Shown here piece after piece: positions 18,377-27,961 of a stretch of DNA of 64,000 nucleotides (within the stretch, counting starts at the first letter, position 1; the number at the start of each line of letters is the position of its first letter). Under the pieces are notes generated by a model, which had not been told where the DNA came from, ran no database searches, and saw only the letters and a program-made list of their open reading frames with translations. The translations under genes and the position numbers were made by a program. Source of the DNA: CAYYJS01 sp964472315 (lineage in GTDB: Bacteria; Verrucomicrobiota; Kiritimatiellia; UBA8416); contig CAYYJS010000007.1 of assembly GCA_964472315.1 (NCBI GenBank), positions 1 through 64,000 of the forward strand, written 5' to 3'.

Positions 18377-19466
18377 GGGGCGCGGCGGTCCGGGCGAGGG
18401 TGTTGGATTTCGTGTCCTTCCAGACCCCCTTGAGCTGCCCGGACTTGAGCCGGGCATTGGCGGCCAGCAGGACAACCGCGTCCATCAGAAAGCCCAGACA
18501 CGCCGTCGGCAGTTTCAAGGGTATCTGAGCGAAGGGAAGGTGGGTCAGGCGCTTGAAGCGGACCGCCAGCGCGCCGGGATACATGACCCACCAGCCGCCC
18601 GCTTTCACCCGCTCGCGGATCAGGGCGCGATACCATTCCGGGTCGCGGGCGTTGTTGTCCCGGATGATTTCCCCGGCGTTCCGGTCGCCCACGCGATCTT
18701 TCAGGTACTCGCGGAGATACACGTGGATGGCGTGCGCGATCTGCTGGCGGCGCTGGTTGAGGAACACATCCCGGAGACGGGTGTAGGATTCGAAGACATG
18801 CGAAGCGTTGGGTGCGCGGATCACGCGGCGGTTATCCGCGGGCCGCCGGAAAAGATCCGTGCAGACCATGAACTTGATGAAGCCGTCGTCCGTCATCAGG
18901 CCGGGCGGCATGTAGATGTCGCGGAGGATGGGACCGCGCGCGCAATAGAGTTGACCGGTGATCTGGGCAGGGGCCGCCTGCGTCATCTGGCCGACGGCCA
19001 GCGAGATGCGATCGAAGAGCGTTTTGCGCTTCTTGAAGAGAATGTGCTTCTGAGGCAGATCGGTGGAGACGAGCGCCTCGGGATTCCTCTCCAGCGCGGC
19101 GACCATGCTGGCCAGCGTTTCGGGGTTTGAGAACGTGATATCGGCGTCCATGAGCACGAGGTAATCGGCATGGGGATCCGCGAAGTCGTGGACATAATGG
19201 TTCCACGCATTCGCTTTTCCCGGTTCCGGCAAGACATGCACCTGCCAGCTCAGGGTTTCGGGAGGGAAGGGCGCGGCCAGGGATTCCAGGGCGGTCCGGG
19301 CGATGTCCGCCGTGTTGTCGGTGCAAGCGTTTGGAACGACGACGATTTCGAAATGGGCTTTCAGGTCGGTCAGTTGCTTCAGCAGGCTTTGCTCAAACAG
19401 GGACTTGAGGCTGGTCGCGATGATTTCGGCTTCGTTCCACGCCATGATGCCCAGACTGATTCTCAT
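18363..19466 (-). CDS. Family 2 glycosyltransferase
   Basis: The protein has 367 residues from the ATG at 19466, chosen because the GT-A fold begins at once (MRISLGIMAWNEAEIIATSL). The longer frame to 19595 lacks similarity. Key features are VVVPNACTDNT, KANAWNHYVH, the DADITF metal-binding motif near residue 102 (DxD type), and a late hydrophobic patch with amphipathic helices. It probably adds a sugar to a lipid-linked oligosaccharide at the membrane. It is convergent with the sugar-transferase operon and likely belongs to the same surface-polysaccharide locus. Confidence 0.85.
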   Translation of the reverse strand: MRISLGIMAWNEAEIIATSLKSLFEQSLLKQLTDLKAHFEIVVVPNACTDNTADIARTALESLAAPFPPETLSWQVHVLPEPGKANAWNHYVHDFADPHADYLVLMDADITFSNPETLASMVAALERNPEALVSTDLPQKHILFKKRKTLFDRISLAVGQMTQAAPAQITGQLYCARGPILRDIYMPPGLMTDDGFIKFMVCTDLFRRPADNRRVIRAPNASHVFESYTRLRDVFLNQRRQQIAHAIHVYLREYLKDRVGDRNAGEIIRDNNARDPEWYRALIRERVKAGGWWVMYPGALAVRFKRLTHLPFAQIPLKLPTACLGFLMDAVVLLAANARLKSGQLKGVWKDTKSNTLARTAAPPTAK

Positions 19467-19649
19467 CCCGAACCACCCTTCTGCCGTGCGGTCTTGACTC
19501 TTCAAGGGCCGCATCATAGCCGGAATCGATTCCCCCGGAAGGAAAACCCGCCATGCCTCGTCCACGGCTCCTGGAGGGCGAGGCGACATGAACACCCAAC
19601 AGCCAACAAGGACAGTCCTTTATCGACTGTGTCCCTTATCGACTGCGGG

Positions 19650-20411
19650 TCAATGGCGGGGCTCAAGTTCGGTGTAGCCGACGTCGTCCGAATCGAGCAT
19701 CGTCTTCAGGTCGGCGAGGCCGCGGGCGACGTCCTCCGGCGATCCCTTGATGCCGAGGTGCACCCGCGGGCCGTCCTTGGCAAACGCAGGCAGACTCGAA
19801 AAGCCGAGGGTGGGATGCGCCAGGATGAACTGCTCCATGAGGTAGACGAGATCGGCCTCCTTGGCGCGCGGCAGGACGAGCGTGGCGGAGGCGCGTTCGG
19901 CGCCCAGTGCGAAGTGGGTCTCGAGCACCCATCGCATCATCGGGTGCGCCATGGAAGGGAACCCCGGCAGGAAGTACCCGTTGGCGATGAAAAACCCGGG
20001 GACCCGGTTCACGGGGTTGGGAACGAGCCTGGCACCCTTGGGAAAGCAGACCATCAGCAGCCGCTGCGGGGTGGCCCCGCCCTCGAATCGTTCGCGGATG
20101 ATGGCGACGCCTTCCGGGTGGTGTTCGAGTTCGATACCCAGCGCGCGGGCCGCGCAATCCCGTGTCAGGTCGTCCGGGGTCGCGCCGATGCCGCCGCAAC
20201 AGAAGAAGGGCTCCGGCCGGGCAAAGGCCCAGCGCAACTGCGCCTCGATCGTCGGCGCGTCGTCGGGCAACGTCATGGTCCAACCCAACGGGATGCGGTA
20301 TTCCGTCAGGAGTCCGAGCGCAAAGGGGAAATGGGCGTCGGTTTGTTGTCCGTCGAGGACTTCGTTTCCGATCACGATCAGACCGAACTGCGCGGCGTGT
20401 CTCTTTGTCAT
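19650..20411 (-). CDS. CinA N-terminal-like molybdopterin-binding domain protein
   Basis: The 253-residue protein carries the MoCF_biosynth (MogA/CinA N-terminal) fold: LIVIGNEVLDGQQTDAH at the start, FCCGGIGATPDDLTRD in the middle, and NGYFLPGFPSMAHPMM. Full CinA has a C-terminal NMN deamidase domain of about 160 residues, which is missing here, so this is the stand-alone form whose substrate is unknown. It may act on a nucleotide such as ADP-ribose, as the CinA N-terminal domain does. The start overlaps the TatD stop (ATGA at 20408-20411). Confidence 0.85.
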   Translation of the reverse strand: MTKRHAAQFGLIVIGNEVLDGQQTDAHFPFALGLLTEYRIPLGWTMTLPDDAPTIEAQLRWAFARPEPFFCCGGIGATPDDLTRDCAARALGIELEHHPEGVAIIRERFEGGATPQRLLMVCFPKGARLVPNPVNRVPGFFIANGYFLPGFPSMAHPMMRWVLETHFALGAERASATLVLPRAKEADLVYLMEQFILAHPTLGFSSLPAFAKDGPRVHLGIKGSPEDVARGLADLKTMLDSDDVGYTELEPRH

Positions 20412-21220
20412 ATCGCGGGGCTCCCGGGGTTCAGTTGCCAGAGTTTCGAGGCGTTGGTGGTGGTCAGCGTCATGATGGCGTTGGGGGTGACGCCGCGCAG
20501 TTCGGCAAGGCGTTGCGCGACGATGGGGAGATTGGCCAACTGGTTGAGCGGCCGGGCGTCGGCGACGGACGTCCCCGCGGGGGCGCCGCCGACGGGCAGC
20601 ATATCCGGGCTATCGGTCTCGACGAGCAGGCGATCCTCCGGTACGGCGGGAACGGTCAGGGCGGCGCGGCGGTTGCCGGGATAGGTGATCGATCCCGCGA
20701 ACGAAAAAAGGGCACCCATGTCGGCAAGTTCCCGAATGAGTTCGGGCGCGCCGGAATAGGCATGCATGACAAAGCCCGCCGGGTAGGGCGCCCACGGGCG
20801 CAGCACGTCGAGCAGGGCGGCCCAGGCCTCGCGGCAATGCACCGTGAAGGGCCGGCGCAGGTCGCGCGCGAGGGCGACCTGCGCGGCGAACGCGTCGCGC
20901 TGCACGGTATCGGCGCGCGGTTTGACGGCATGGTCCAGGCCGATCTCGCCGACGGAGGCGCCGGGGTTGTCCGCGAGCCTGCGTGCGAGCCGGTCGAGCC
21001 AGTCGCCCGAGGCGGAGGCGGCATACCAGGGGTGGACGCCGAAGGCCGGGAGCACGCCGGGATGTTCATCCGCCAGCATTCCGACGCGAGCCCAGTCGTC
21101 CGGCGCCGACCCGCAGCATACGCAGGCGATGACGCGGGCCGCGCGGGCGCGGGTCAGAATGTCGGGCACCAGTCCTGACAGGCGTTCGTCCTGGAGGTGA
21201 CAGTGTGCATCGATGAACAT
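20408..21220 (-). CDS. tatD: TatD-family metal-dependent hydrolase
   Basis: This 270-residue TIM-barrel hydrolase has all expected metal ligands: DAHCHL (HxH) near the start, VGEIGLDH (Glu), FTVHCREAW (His), MHAYSG (His), and ETDSPDMLP (Asp). The start at 21220 puts the HxH at residue 5, as in TatD; an ATG at 21241 would overlap the kinase gene. TatD proteins are 3'-5' exonucleases or D-aminoacyl-tRNA deacylase-like enzymes. It lies between a histidine kinase gene and the CinA-like gene with minimal spacing, in one leftward operon. Residues differ substantially from the second TatD-like protein (EboB) at 40242. Confidence 0.9.
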   Translation of the reverse strand: MFIDAHCHLQDERLSGLVPDILTRARAARVIACVCCGSAPDDWARVGMLADEHPGVLPAFGVHPWYAASASGDWLDRLARRLADNPGASVGEIGLDHAVKPRADTVQRDAFAAQVALARDLRRPFTVHCREAWAALLDVLRPWAPYPAGFVMHAYSGAPELIRELADMGALFSFAGSITYPGNRRAALTVPAVPEDRLLVETDSPDMLPVGGAPAGTSVADARPLNQLANLPIVAQRLAELRGVTPNAIMTLTTTNASKLWQLNPGSPAI

Positions 21221-21230
21221 GGCGATCAGG

Positions 21231-23801
21231 TCATCCGGCATCGGGCGTGGGTGAAGGCGGCGGCGGTGGTTCGGCCAGGGGCAGGTAGATGCGGAACGTC
21301 GAACCGACGCCGGGCGTGCTGTCGACGGTGATATGGCCCTTGTGCTGGGTGACGATCCGGTACACCGTCGAAAGCCCGAGGCCCGCATTCCGGTCATCCT
21401 TTTTGGTGCTGAAAAAGGGCTCGAAGATATGGGTCATCGTTTCTTCCGACATGCCGACGCCGGTATCGGCGATCGTGATGACTCCGTAACCCACGGCGTT
21501 TACGGAGGCGTCGGCGACGCCTGCCATCAGCGGGTCGCGTCCCTCGCTGAAGTCCACGCGAGTGGTGGCGATGGTCAAGGTTCCGCCATTCGGCATCGCC
21601 TCGGCCGCGTTGATGGCGATGTGGAGGATGGCCTGACTGATCTGACTCTCGTCGACCTCCACCTTGCCGACGTCATCCGACGCCTCGACCGTCAGTTTCA
21701 CGGACTGCGGCATGGCCTTGCGGAGCAGTTCCGAGATGCCGTCGATGGCGCGCCGCAGGCGGACCTTGACGGTGCGCAGGTCGGCCGGGTGGGCGAAGGT
21801 CATCAACTCGGTCGTCAACGGCGTAATCCGGTTCACGGACGCGATGATCTGTTCCAGCAGGTGCTGGAGATCGATGGAGTCGCCGGCCTTGCGGCGCGCC
21901 AGTTCGGCGCTGCCGAGGATCATCACCAGAATGTTCGTGAAATCGTGTGCGATCTTATGGGCCAATTGACCGACGGCGGCCATTTTCTGCGACTGGCGCA
22001 CCTGACGTTCCAGCACCCGTTCCGCCGTTACGTCGCGCTTGACGGCCACGAAACTGGCGATCTCGCCGTCCTCCGCGTCCCTGAAAATCGGCGAAATCGC
22101 GGCGTCTTCCTCGTAGAGCGAGCCGTCCTTGCGGCGGTTGATGAAATGGCCGCGCCAGGTCTTGCCGGCGCGCAGCGTTCGCCAGATCTCGGCGTAGAAC
22201 GCGGGGCTGTGCCTGCCGCTCATGAAGATGCGCACATTTTGCCCCATGACCTCGTCCGCGGTATAGCCGGTGCTCGCCAGAAGGTAGGGGTTCGCGTACT
22301 CGATCTTGCCGTCGGCATCGGTGATCAGAATGGACTCCGCGGCCTGGTTCACGGCCGCCGCGAGTTGTCTGATCTGTTCGCCGCTCTGCTGAACCTGTAC
22401 GCGCAGGGCATCGCGCGCTTCGATCAGCGATTCGCGTTGCCGCTTCTGCTCGGTGATGTCCCGGAACACCGCCAGGATGCGCCAGTGTCCGAGGATGGAG
22501 CAGCGCTGCAAATCGACCGATATCCAGAACGTGGAGCCGTCCCGGCGGTAGGCAAGCCACTCGAAGGTCTGTCGCCCCTCGGTGACGGCTTTATCGAGCC
22601 AGCGCCTGGCATCGGCGGCGGCGTAAGGCGCCGTCTCGCCGACGGGCAGGGACGCCAGGTCTTCGGGCGCGCATCGGAACATGCGCAGGGCTTCGGCATT
22701 GGCATCGAGAATCCGCAGACTCCCGATTTCGTGGACGAAAATGCCGTCCGATGTGACGTCGAAAATGGTCCGGTAGGTTTCGGCGGCGACTTGCGTGGCG
22801 CGCCGGTTGTCGGCCATGAGCTGCAGGCGGCGACGGGAAAGGGTGGATGCCGCGAGACACAGGGATGCGAGCAAGGTCGCCAACGCGAAGACCAGCGCGA
22901 GCATGCCGGGCGGCGTCCAACCCGCGGTGTTGCGCAGAACCAGCAGGGTCCAGTTCCCGGCGGGATCATCCATGTCGATGGGGTGTCGTGCGACCGCGTA
23001 CCGTGACGCTTCGAAATCGGTGTAAGGTTGGGTGGCGTCCAGGAGGATGGGGGAGGGTTGCTTCGCCGCGTCCGCGGCGGCATTCGATGGCATGGTCGTC
23101 ATCGTCGACACGTACCGCAGGATCCAGTCCTGACGGTTGGCCGAAAAAACCTCACCGGACGGGTCTACGACGGCGACCGTGTCCGTCGAATGGGCGAAGA
23201 GCGAGTCGATATCGTCCGCGGGCATCTTGACCACGACGACGCCGATGACGGAGGAGTGGCCGTCTCTGTCGGGCAATGACCGAACCGGGGCCGAATAGTA
23301 GATGCCGCGCTTGCCGGTGGTGAGTCCGAGCGTCATGTAGCGCGCGGGACGGCCCTCAAGGGCGCGTCGGAAGTACGGCCGGAAGTCGTACGCGATGCCG
23401 GTGGCGGTCGCGCCGTCGTCGAACGGGCTGCAGACGACGATGACGCCGGCGGTGTTCATGCCGTAGATGACCGAAGCGTCGAGAAGGTCGCGCGTCTGGA
23501 TCAGCGACTGCACGAGGCTTGGCGGGTCGGGCGGCAGTACGCCGGTCACCGTACTCTTCAGACGCAGGTTGGACACCCCCATGGCATCCGCCGCGCCGCG
23601 GGCGGGTGACCGTCGAAGCGTCTCGTCGAACCGGGCGGCATACTCGTGCGTGTCCCGTTGGAAACGGCGCGCGTGATGGTCGCGCATGCGCAAGGCGACA
23701 AGCAGGCAGACCGTCCCGGCGATGACGAGCGTCAGGGCCGCGGCCGCGACGAACGGCATCAGTCGGAAGCGTCTGGCGGTTTCGAAGGAGCGTTCCTGCA
23801 T
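21231..23801 (-). CDS. Sensor histidine kinase with periplasmic dCache-like domain and two PAS domains
   Basis: The protein has 856 residues from the ATG at 23801. Two transmembrane helices (about residues 15-38 and 300-325) bracket an extracytoplasmic dCache/DctB-like sensor (about 40-295). Two PAS domains follow (about 345-465 and 490-610), each ending in a PAC-type segment. The H-box is KIAHDFTNILVMI, and the ATPase shows INAAEAMPNGG, DTGVGMSEETM and GLGLSTVYRIV. The sequence ends in a proline-rich tail without a receiver, so its response regulator is elsewhere. It resembles DctB/NtrB-type kinases that sense small ligands. Confidence 0.9.
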   Translation of the reverse strand: MQERSFETARRFRLMPFVAAAALTLVIAGTVCLLVALRMRDHHARRFQRDTHEYAARFDETLRRSPARGAADAMGVSNLRLKSTVTGVLPPDPPSLVQSLIQTRDLLDASVIYGMNTAGVIVVCSPFDDGATATGIAYDFRPYFRRALEGRPARYMTLGLTTGKRGIYYSAPVRSLPDRDGHSSVIGVVVVKMPADDIDSLFAHSTDTVAVVDPSGEVFSANRQDWILRYVSTMTTMPSNAAADAAKQPSPILLDATQPYTDFEASRYAVARHPIDMDDPAGNWTLLVLRNTAGWTPPGMLALVFALATLLASLCLAASTLSRRRLQLMADNRRATQVAAETYRTIFDVTSDGIFVHEIGSLRILDANAEALRMFRCAPEDLASLPVGETAPYAAADARRWLDKAVTEGRQTFEWLAYRRDGSTFWISVDLQRCSILGHWRILAVFRDITEQKRQRESLIEARDALRVQVQQSGEQIRQLAAAVNQAAESILITDADGKIEYANPYLLASTGYTADEVMGQNVRIFMSGRHSPAFYAEIWRTLRAGKTWRGHFINRRKDGSLYEEDAAISPIFRDAEDGEIASFVAVKRDVTAERVLERQVRQSQKMAAVGQLAHKIAHDFTNILVMILGSAELARRKAGDSIDLQHLLEQIIASVNRITPLTTELMTFAHPADLRTVKVRLRRAIDGISELLRKAMPQSVKLTVEASDDVGKVEVDESQISQAILHIAINAAEAMPNGGTLTIATTRVDFSEGRDPLMAGVADASVNAVGYGVITIADTGVGMSEETMTHIFEPFFSTKKDDRNAGLGLSTVYRIVTQHKGHITVDSTPGVGSTFRIYLPLAEPPPPPSPTPDAG

Positions 23802-23905
23802 GACGGGAACATCATACGGTGGGGGCGCGCCGGTCGGAAGCAGAAAACGCGGGAAGTGGATTGGCGGCGTTGCAGAGGGCACTGAGGGCTTGCGGCCCGT
23901 CGTTG

Positions 23906-23929
23906 TCTATGGTTCACTGGCACCATAGA
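23906..23929 (+). promoter_or_regulatory. 8-bp inverted repeat upstream of lpoB
   Basis: TCTATGGT (23906-23913) and ACCATAGA (23922-23929) are perfect complements with an eight-base spacer. The right arm touches the purine-rich ribosome-binding region (GAGGGGAG) of the gene starting at 23942. It could be an operator or an mRNA hairpin that limits ribosome access. Confidence 0.4.
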
Positions 23930-23941
23930 GGGGAGAAAGCC

Positions 23942-24562
23942 ATGATGACGAGAGTGGATGGTTGGGTCGGGTCGGCGCTGGGTGTTCTCGTGGTCGCCGC
24001 GATGCTGTCGGGGTGTCAGACGACGCGACAGGTCAGTCGGGTTGGCGTCGACGAGGTGATTGACTTGAGCGGGCGGTGGAATGACACCGATTCGCGTCTG
24101 GTCGCCGAGGAGATGATCAGCCAGTTGTCGCAGGCGGGGTTTGTCGGCGAGTTTCGCGATACGAAGGGGCGGAAGCCGGTGATGATGGTGGGCATGGTGC
24201 GCAACGAGTCGGACGAGCACATTGCCCTGGACACGTTCATCAAGGATATCGAACGGGCGCTGGTCAACTCCGGACGCATCCGAGTGGTTGCCGACAGCGG
24301 GGAACGCGCCGAACTGCGCAACGAGCGCCACGACCAGCAATCGTTCGCCTCCGAAGAGTCCGCCAAGCGTCTGGCCGCGGAAACCGGCGCCGATTTCATG
24401 CTCAAGGGAGCGCTGAAGACGCAGGTGGATGCGATTCAGGGACAGCAGGTCAAGTTCTACCAGATCGATCTGGAGCTGATGGACGTCGAGAACAACGAAA
24501 AGGCGTGGATCGGTTCGAAGAAGATCAAGAAGCAGGTCAAGCAGCGGCGCGTGACCTGGTAG
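23942..24562 (+). CDS. LpoB-like lipoprotein (penicillin-binding protein activator family)
   Basis: The 206-residue lipoprotein precursor has the lipobox LSGC and a GAGGGGAG site before the ATG. The LpoB/YcfM-type core is visible: RLVAEEMISQL, a strand with KPVMMVGMVRNESDEHI, LVNSGRIRVVAD, and GADFMLKGAL. In Enterobacteria LpoB activates PBP1B from the outer membrane. Here the sequence is in the widely conserved trio LpoB-like, TPR-like lipoprotein and LPP20-like lipoprotein, in which the function is less certain. It is divergent from the PAS kinase. Confidence 0.82.
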   Translation: MMTRVDGWVGSALGVLVVAAMLSGCQTTRQVSRVGVDEVIDLSGRWNDTDSRLVAEEMISQLSQAGFVGEFRDTKGRKPVMMVGMVRNESDEHIALDTFIKDIERALVNSGRIRVVADSGERAELRNERHDQQSFASEESAKRLAAETGADFMLKGALKTQVDAIQGQQVKFYQIDLELMDVENNEKAWIGSKKIKKQVKQRRVTW

Positions 24563-24596
24563 TGCGCGGCGTCGCCACACACGAGGCGGGGGTCTG

Positions 24597-25994
24597 GTGC
24601 GAAGTCTTCTCATAGCGGCATTTGCGGCATGCCTGGGCTCGCTGACCGGTGGTTGCGCCTGTCTGCTCACGTATGACACGCATTACCCGCTGGCGGAGCA
24701 GAATCTGGCGCAGGGCGGCTACGAGGCGGCCGCGGCGCAGATCCGTCAGAACAAGGAACTCTACACCGCCAAGAACGCGGTCCTGTACTACCTCGATGCG
24801 GGGATGCTCGAGCACTATGCCGGAAACTTCGACGCCAGCAACGTGATGCTGACCGAAGCCGAGCGCGGCATCGAGGACGGCTATACCAAGAGCGCGAGTC
24901 GCGGGGCGGCGGGATTGCTGCTGAACGACAACACGTTCGCCTACGCGGGCGAAGACTACGAGAACGCGTACGTCAATGTCTTCAAGGCCCTGAACTACCT
25001 TGGCAAGGGCGAGCCCGAGAGCGCTTTCGTGGAAGTCCGCCGGGTCAACAACAAGTTGTCCATGCTGGGGGACCGGTACGCGGCGCAGACGCAGGCTTTC
25101 AATGCGGAGATGAAGGAGTACGGGCAGGCGCGGCGGACGCCCCGGAACTACTTCCAGGAATGCGCGCTGGGGCGGTTTCTCAGTCTGGTGCTGTACCGGC
25201 ACGATGGCAAGCTGGACGATGCCCGCATCGATCTCGACCATTTGCGTCGGGCATGGAAGGTGCAGCCCGGAATGTACGATTTCGCCGAACCGCGGTTGCC
25301 CGGCTGTCTGTCGCCGTTAACCGCGGATCAGGCCCGGCTCACCGTCGTCAGTTTTACGGGGCGCGCGCCGATCAAGGAAGCCGAGACGCTGCATGCGTTC
25401 TCGCTCACGAACCAGGTCGTCATCAGCATCCAACCGCCGGAGAGCATGACGGCGGACCGGGCGGCGGTCGTGTTGCCGTGGAAGGATATGAAGCCCGGGT
25501 ACCATTTCAAGTGCACGATCCCGAGGCTCATCGCGCGCGGCTCGGCCGTGACGCATGTCCGTGTGATTGTCGACGACAAGCTGGCGTTCTCGCTCGAGTG
25601 CATCGAGTCGCTGGAGAACGCCGCCCGGGAAACGTTCCGTATCCGGCAACCGATGATCCTGTTGCGGACCGGCATCCGTGTGCTCATGAAGGGGGTGGCG
25701 GTGCATCAGGCGCGACAGGAGATCAAGAAGGAGGCGAAGGACGACGCAATGGGTGACTTCCTCGCTTTTCTGGCGATGGAGGCGGTCATGGCGACCGAAA
25801 TCGCCGATTGCCGGATTTCGCGCTTTTTCCCGGCACGGGCCTACGTGGGCGAGGTCGACGTGACGCCGGGGACGCACGCCGTCCGCGTGGAGTATCTGGG
25901 CGCGGACAAGCAGGTGTTGTACACGCATGATCTGGGTGCCGTGGAAGCGCGCGGTGGAAGCCTGAATGTCAAGGAGTCGGTATGTATACAATGA
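24597..25994 (+). CDS. Lipoprotein of the COG3014-like TPR family
   Basis: The product is about 465 residues starting at a GTG at 24597. A signal sequence with LTGGC near residue 20 suggests lipid modification. The N-terminal half (about 30-200) is helical and TPR-like (YEAAAAQIRQNKELY, YYLDAGMLEHYAG, YENAYVNVFKALNYL). The C-terminal half is beta-rich with VVISIQPPESM and a final immunoglobulin-like stretch (VGEVDVTPGTHAVRVEYL). The family is usually found next to LpoB-like and LPP20-like genes, as here, and is presumed to act in the envelope. The stop overlaps the next start. Confidence 0.72.
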   Translation: MRSLLIAAFAACLGSLTGGCACLLTYDTHYPLAEQNLAQGGYEAAAAQIRQNKELYTAKNAVLYYLDAGMLEHYAGNFDASNVMLTEAERGIEDGYTKSASRGAAGLLLNDNTFAYAGEDYENAYVNVFKALNYLGKGEPESAFVEVRRVNNKLSMLGDRYAAQTQAFNAEMKEYGQARRTPRNYFQECALGRFLSLVLYRHDGKLDDARIDLDHLRRAWKVQPGMYDFAEPRLPGCLSPLTADQARLTVVSFTGRAPIKEAETLHAFSLTNQVVISIQPPESMTADRAAVVLPWKDMKPGYHFKCTIPRLIARGSAVTHVRVIVDDKLAFSLECIESLENAARETFRIRQPMILLRTGIRVLMKGVAVHQARQEIKKEAKDDAMGDFLAFLAMEAVMATEIADCRISRFFPARAYVGEVDVTPGTHAVRVEYLGADKQVLYTHDLGAVEARGGSLNVKESVCIQ

Positions 25995-27055
25995 TGAAGG
26001 TGGCGGGGAAGTTCGCGGGTTCGGCGGCCTGTCTGCTGGTTGCCGTCTCGTGCGCGACGAATGCGGGCGTCGGCACGCCTCAGGCGGCGTCGGCGCAAAC
26101 GAAAGGCGTGCCCGAATGGGTGACGAATCCCGGCCGCCGCTATCCGGCGGCGCACTATCTCGTGGCCGTGGGTTCCGGGGATTCCCGGCGCGCGGCCGAG
26201 GACAACGCGGTGGCGGGATTGGCGCGGATCTTCGAATCGAAGATCGACTCCGAGGAAACGCTGGTGGAGCACTATCGGGAGCTGATGGGCGCGCGCGGGA
26301 ACACGTTCGAGGCGACGTCCGACATGGACCGGCGCGTGCGCATCCGGGCCAATCAGGAATTGCTTAATGTGCAGTTCGGCGAGAGTGGCGTCGATGGAGC
26401 GGGGCGGACGTATGCGATCGCCTACATGGAGCGGGGCGTGACCGCGGGCATCTACGCGAAGCGCATCGAGGAGAATGCGGCGGTTGTCGCGCGCTTCGTG
26501 ACGCGGGCCGGCGAGGTGACGGATGCGGCGCGGCGCTATGCCTTCCGGAACGCCGCGTGGATCGTGGCCAAGGCGAACCAGGATTACATCCGGCAGATGG
26601 ACATCATTGTGCCCGGCTCGTCGTCCCGGCAGAGCCCGGGGTATACGGTGGACGGGTTGCGGATGGCCGCGTTGGAGGCGGCGCGCGACCTGCGGGTGAC
26701 GATCGGCGTCGAGGGCGACGAAGGCGGTGTGGTGACCGAGACGATCGCCAAGGCGGTCACCGGGCTTGGTTTTGCCGTGGTCGAGGCGGATGCGACGATG
26801 GACGTGAAGGCGACGTTGCGCATCGAGCCCACGGATCTCAAGCGCGCGGATGCCGAGTTCGTGCGCTACGAATACGGCATCCGGATCATGCAGGGCGGGG
26901 TCACGCTTCTGGGGACGAGCGGCAACGGACGCGAAGGGCATGTGTCGCTGTCCGCGGCGCGCAAGCGGGCCCTGGTCCGCGCCTGCGGGGAGATCGAGAA
27001 TCACCTCAGCGCCGGACTTCGGCGTTACTTCGACCGGTTGGTCAAGGACGCCTGA
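25982..27055 (+). CDS. LPP20-like lipoprotein
   Basis: The protein has 357 residues; AAGGAG lies five bases before the ATG at 25982, which overlaps the previous gene by 13 bp. The lipobox is LVAVSC. Residues 45-150 match the LPP20 pattern (VPEWVTNPGRRYPAAHYLVAV, SRRAAEDNAVAGLARIFES). The rest resembles a second, FlgT-like domain with TIGVEGDEGGVVTETIAKAV. It completes the three-lipoprotein operon. The products probably reside together in the outer membrane. An ATG at 25991 is an alternative start. Confidence 0.75.
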   Translation: MYTMMKVAGKFAGSAACLLVAVSCATNAGVGTPQAASAQTKGVPEWVTNPGRRYPAAHYLVAVGSGDSRRAAEDNAVAGLARIFESKIDSEETLVEHYRELMGARGNTFEATSDMDRRVRIRANQELLNVQFGESGVDGAGRTYAIAYMERGVTAGIYAKRIEENAAVVARFVTRAGEVTDAARRYAFRNAAWIVAKANQDYIRQMDIIVPGSSSRQSPGYTVDGLRMAALEAARDLRVTIGVEGDEGGVVTETIAKAVTGLGFAVVEADATMDVKATLRIEPTDLKRADAEFVRYEYGIRIMQGGVTLLGTSGNGREGHVSLSAARKRALVRACGEIENHLSAGLRRYFDRLVKDA

Positions 27056-27088
27056 CGCGGCGCGTGCTCCGTGGCGGGCACGCGGCGG

Positions 27089-27757
27089 CTATCGCGTGGC
27101 GAGTTCCTCTTCGGTGTCGGCGTGGTCGGTCCGTACCGAGGCGTGGATGTGGGCACCGCCGCGGGCGGGCGACTCGTGGTAGACCCAGTCGAATCCCGCG
27201 GCCCAGCACAGCTTGGCGAGTTCCTCCAGGCCCAACTCGTCGCAGGTGACATCGATGGCTCGTCCCTCCTTGTGCAGGGACCGCGAGTTGTGGATCTTGG
27301 TTGGACGATACGCATCGTGAACTTCGAGCGTGCCGTTCCGTGTGGCGACGAGCGCGATCAGGCGCCGCAGGGGGAGATCCAGGGCGCGGTGCACCGAATG
27401 GTCGCATTCGTCGTCGCCGGTATCGTGGTCGCTTTCCCACCAGACGCGCGAATCGTCGACATACACGAGGTCGCGACCGGGCGAGAACCGTTCGGGGTCG
27501 ACGCTGCCCGAGACATCCATCTCGCGGCGTGTGGGGAGGTGCGTGTTGCGCGGAAACGCGGCGGGTATGTCGCGTACGGCCGTCAGCGGTTGTGTCGCCG
27601 TCGGGGGCGATACCGACTCCACGGGCGCGATGTCCTGTGCCCGCGAGTGCCGGCGTTCCACCCGATGCAGCAGCATGCCGACGACCGTCGCGCACAGCAG
27701 AATCCCGCCGGCGATCGCCATGACCGCGAGCCTGCCCATGGTCGTGAGTCCACGCAT
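27089..27757 (-). CDS. Membrane-anchored peptidase M15-like (D-Ala-D-Ala peptidase fold)
   Basis: The 222-residue protein has one N-terminal hydrophobic helix (about 8-30), so it is anchored or secreted. The C-terminal domain carries the LAS metallopeptidase pattern: VHDAYRP, SLHKEGRAIDVTCDEL (zinc His and Asp) and, after a Trp/Tyr-rich FDWVYHE, GGAHIHASV (third zinc ligand). Such enzymes cut D-amino-acid cross-links in peptidoglycan. It is convergent with the lipoprotein operon, supporting a wall-remodelling theme. The start could be the ATG at 27739 instead. Up to dprA, 263 bp follow without another gene. Confidence 0.75.
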   Translation of the reverse strand: MRGLTTMGRLAVMAIAGGILLCATVVGMLLHRVERRHSRAQDIAPVESVSPPTATQPLTAVRDIPAAFPRNTHLPTRREMDVSGSVDPERFSPGRDLVYVDDSRVWWESDHDTGDDECDHSVHRALDLPLRRLIALVATRNGTLEVHDAYRPTKIHNSRSLHKEGRAIDVTCDELGLEELAKLCWAAGFDWVYHESPARGGAHIHASVRTDHADTEEELATR

Positions 27758-27961
27758 TATCGGTGCCGCCTCCGTGGGAACGGGTTCTCGGAATCCCCGA
27801 CGCGGGGAACGATGCGCCCGTACTGAAACGCGGACATGATAGGGGACCCGCGCGCCGCTGTCAAACGGCCGGCACGGGCGCGGCCAATCTCCCGTCCCCG
27901 CGACGCGAGGTCGCGGGGGACGGCTCCAGAATGCGAATTGCCGCCACGGGCGGCAAAAGCC

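Noticed and set aside
19650..20411. Complete CinA competence protein
   Set aside because: The C-terminal nicotinamide-nucleotide amidase domain is missing, so only the N-terminal fold is claimed.
27055..27089. Terminator at the CGCGTGC/GCACGCG stem after the LPP20-like gene
   Set aside because: There is a 7-bp stem but no T-tract and a long loop; the evidence is too weak to annotate.
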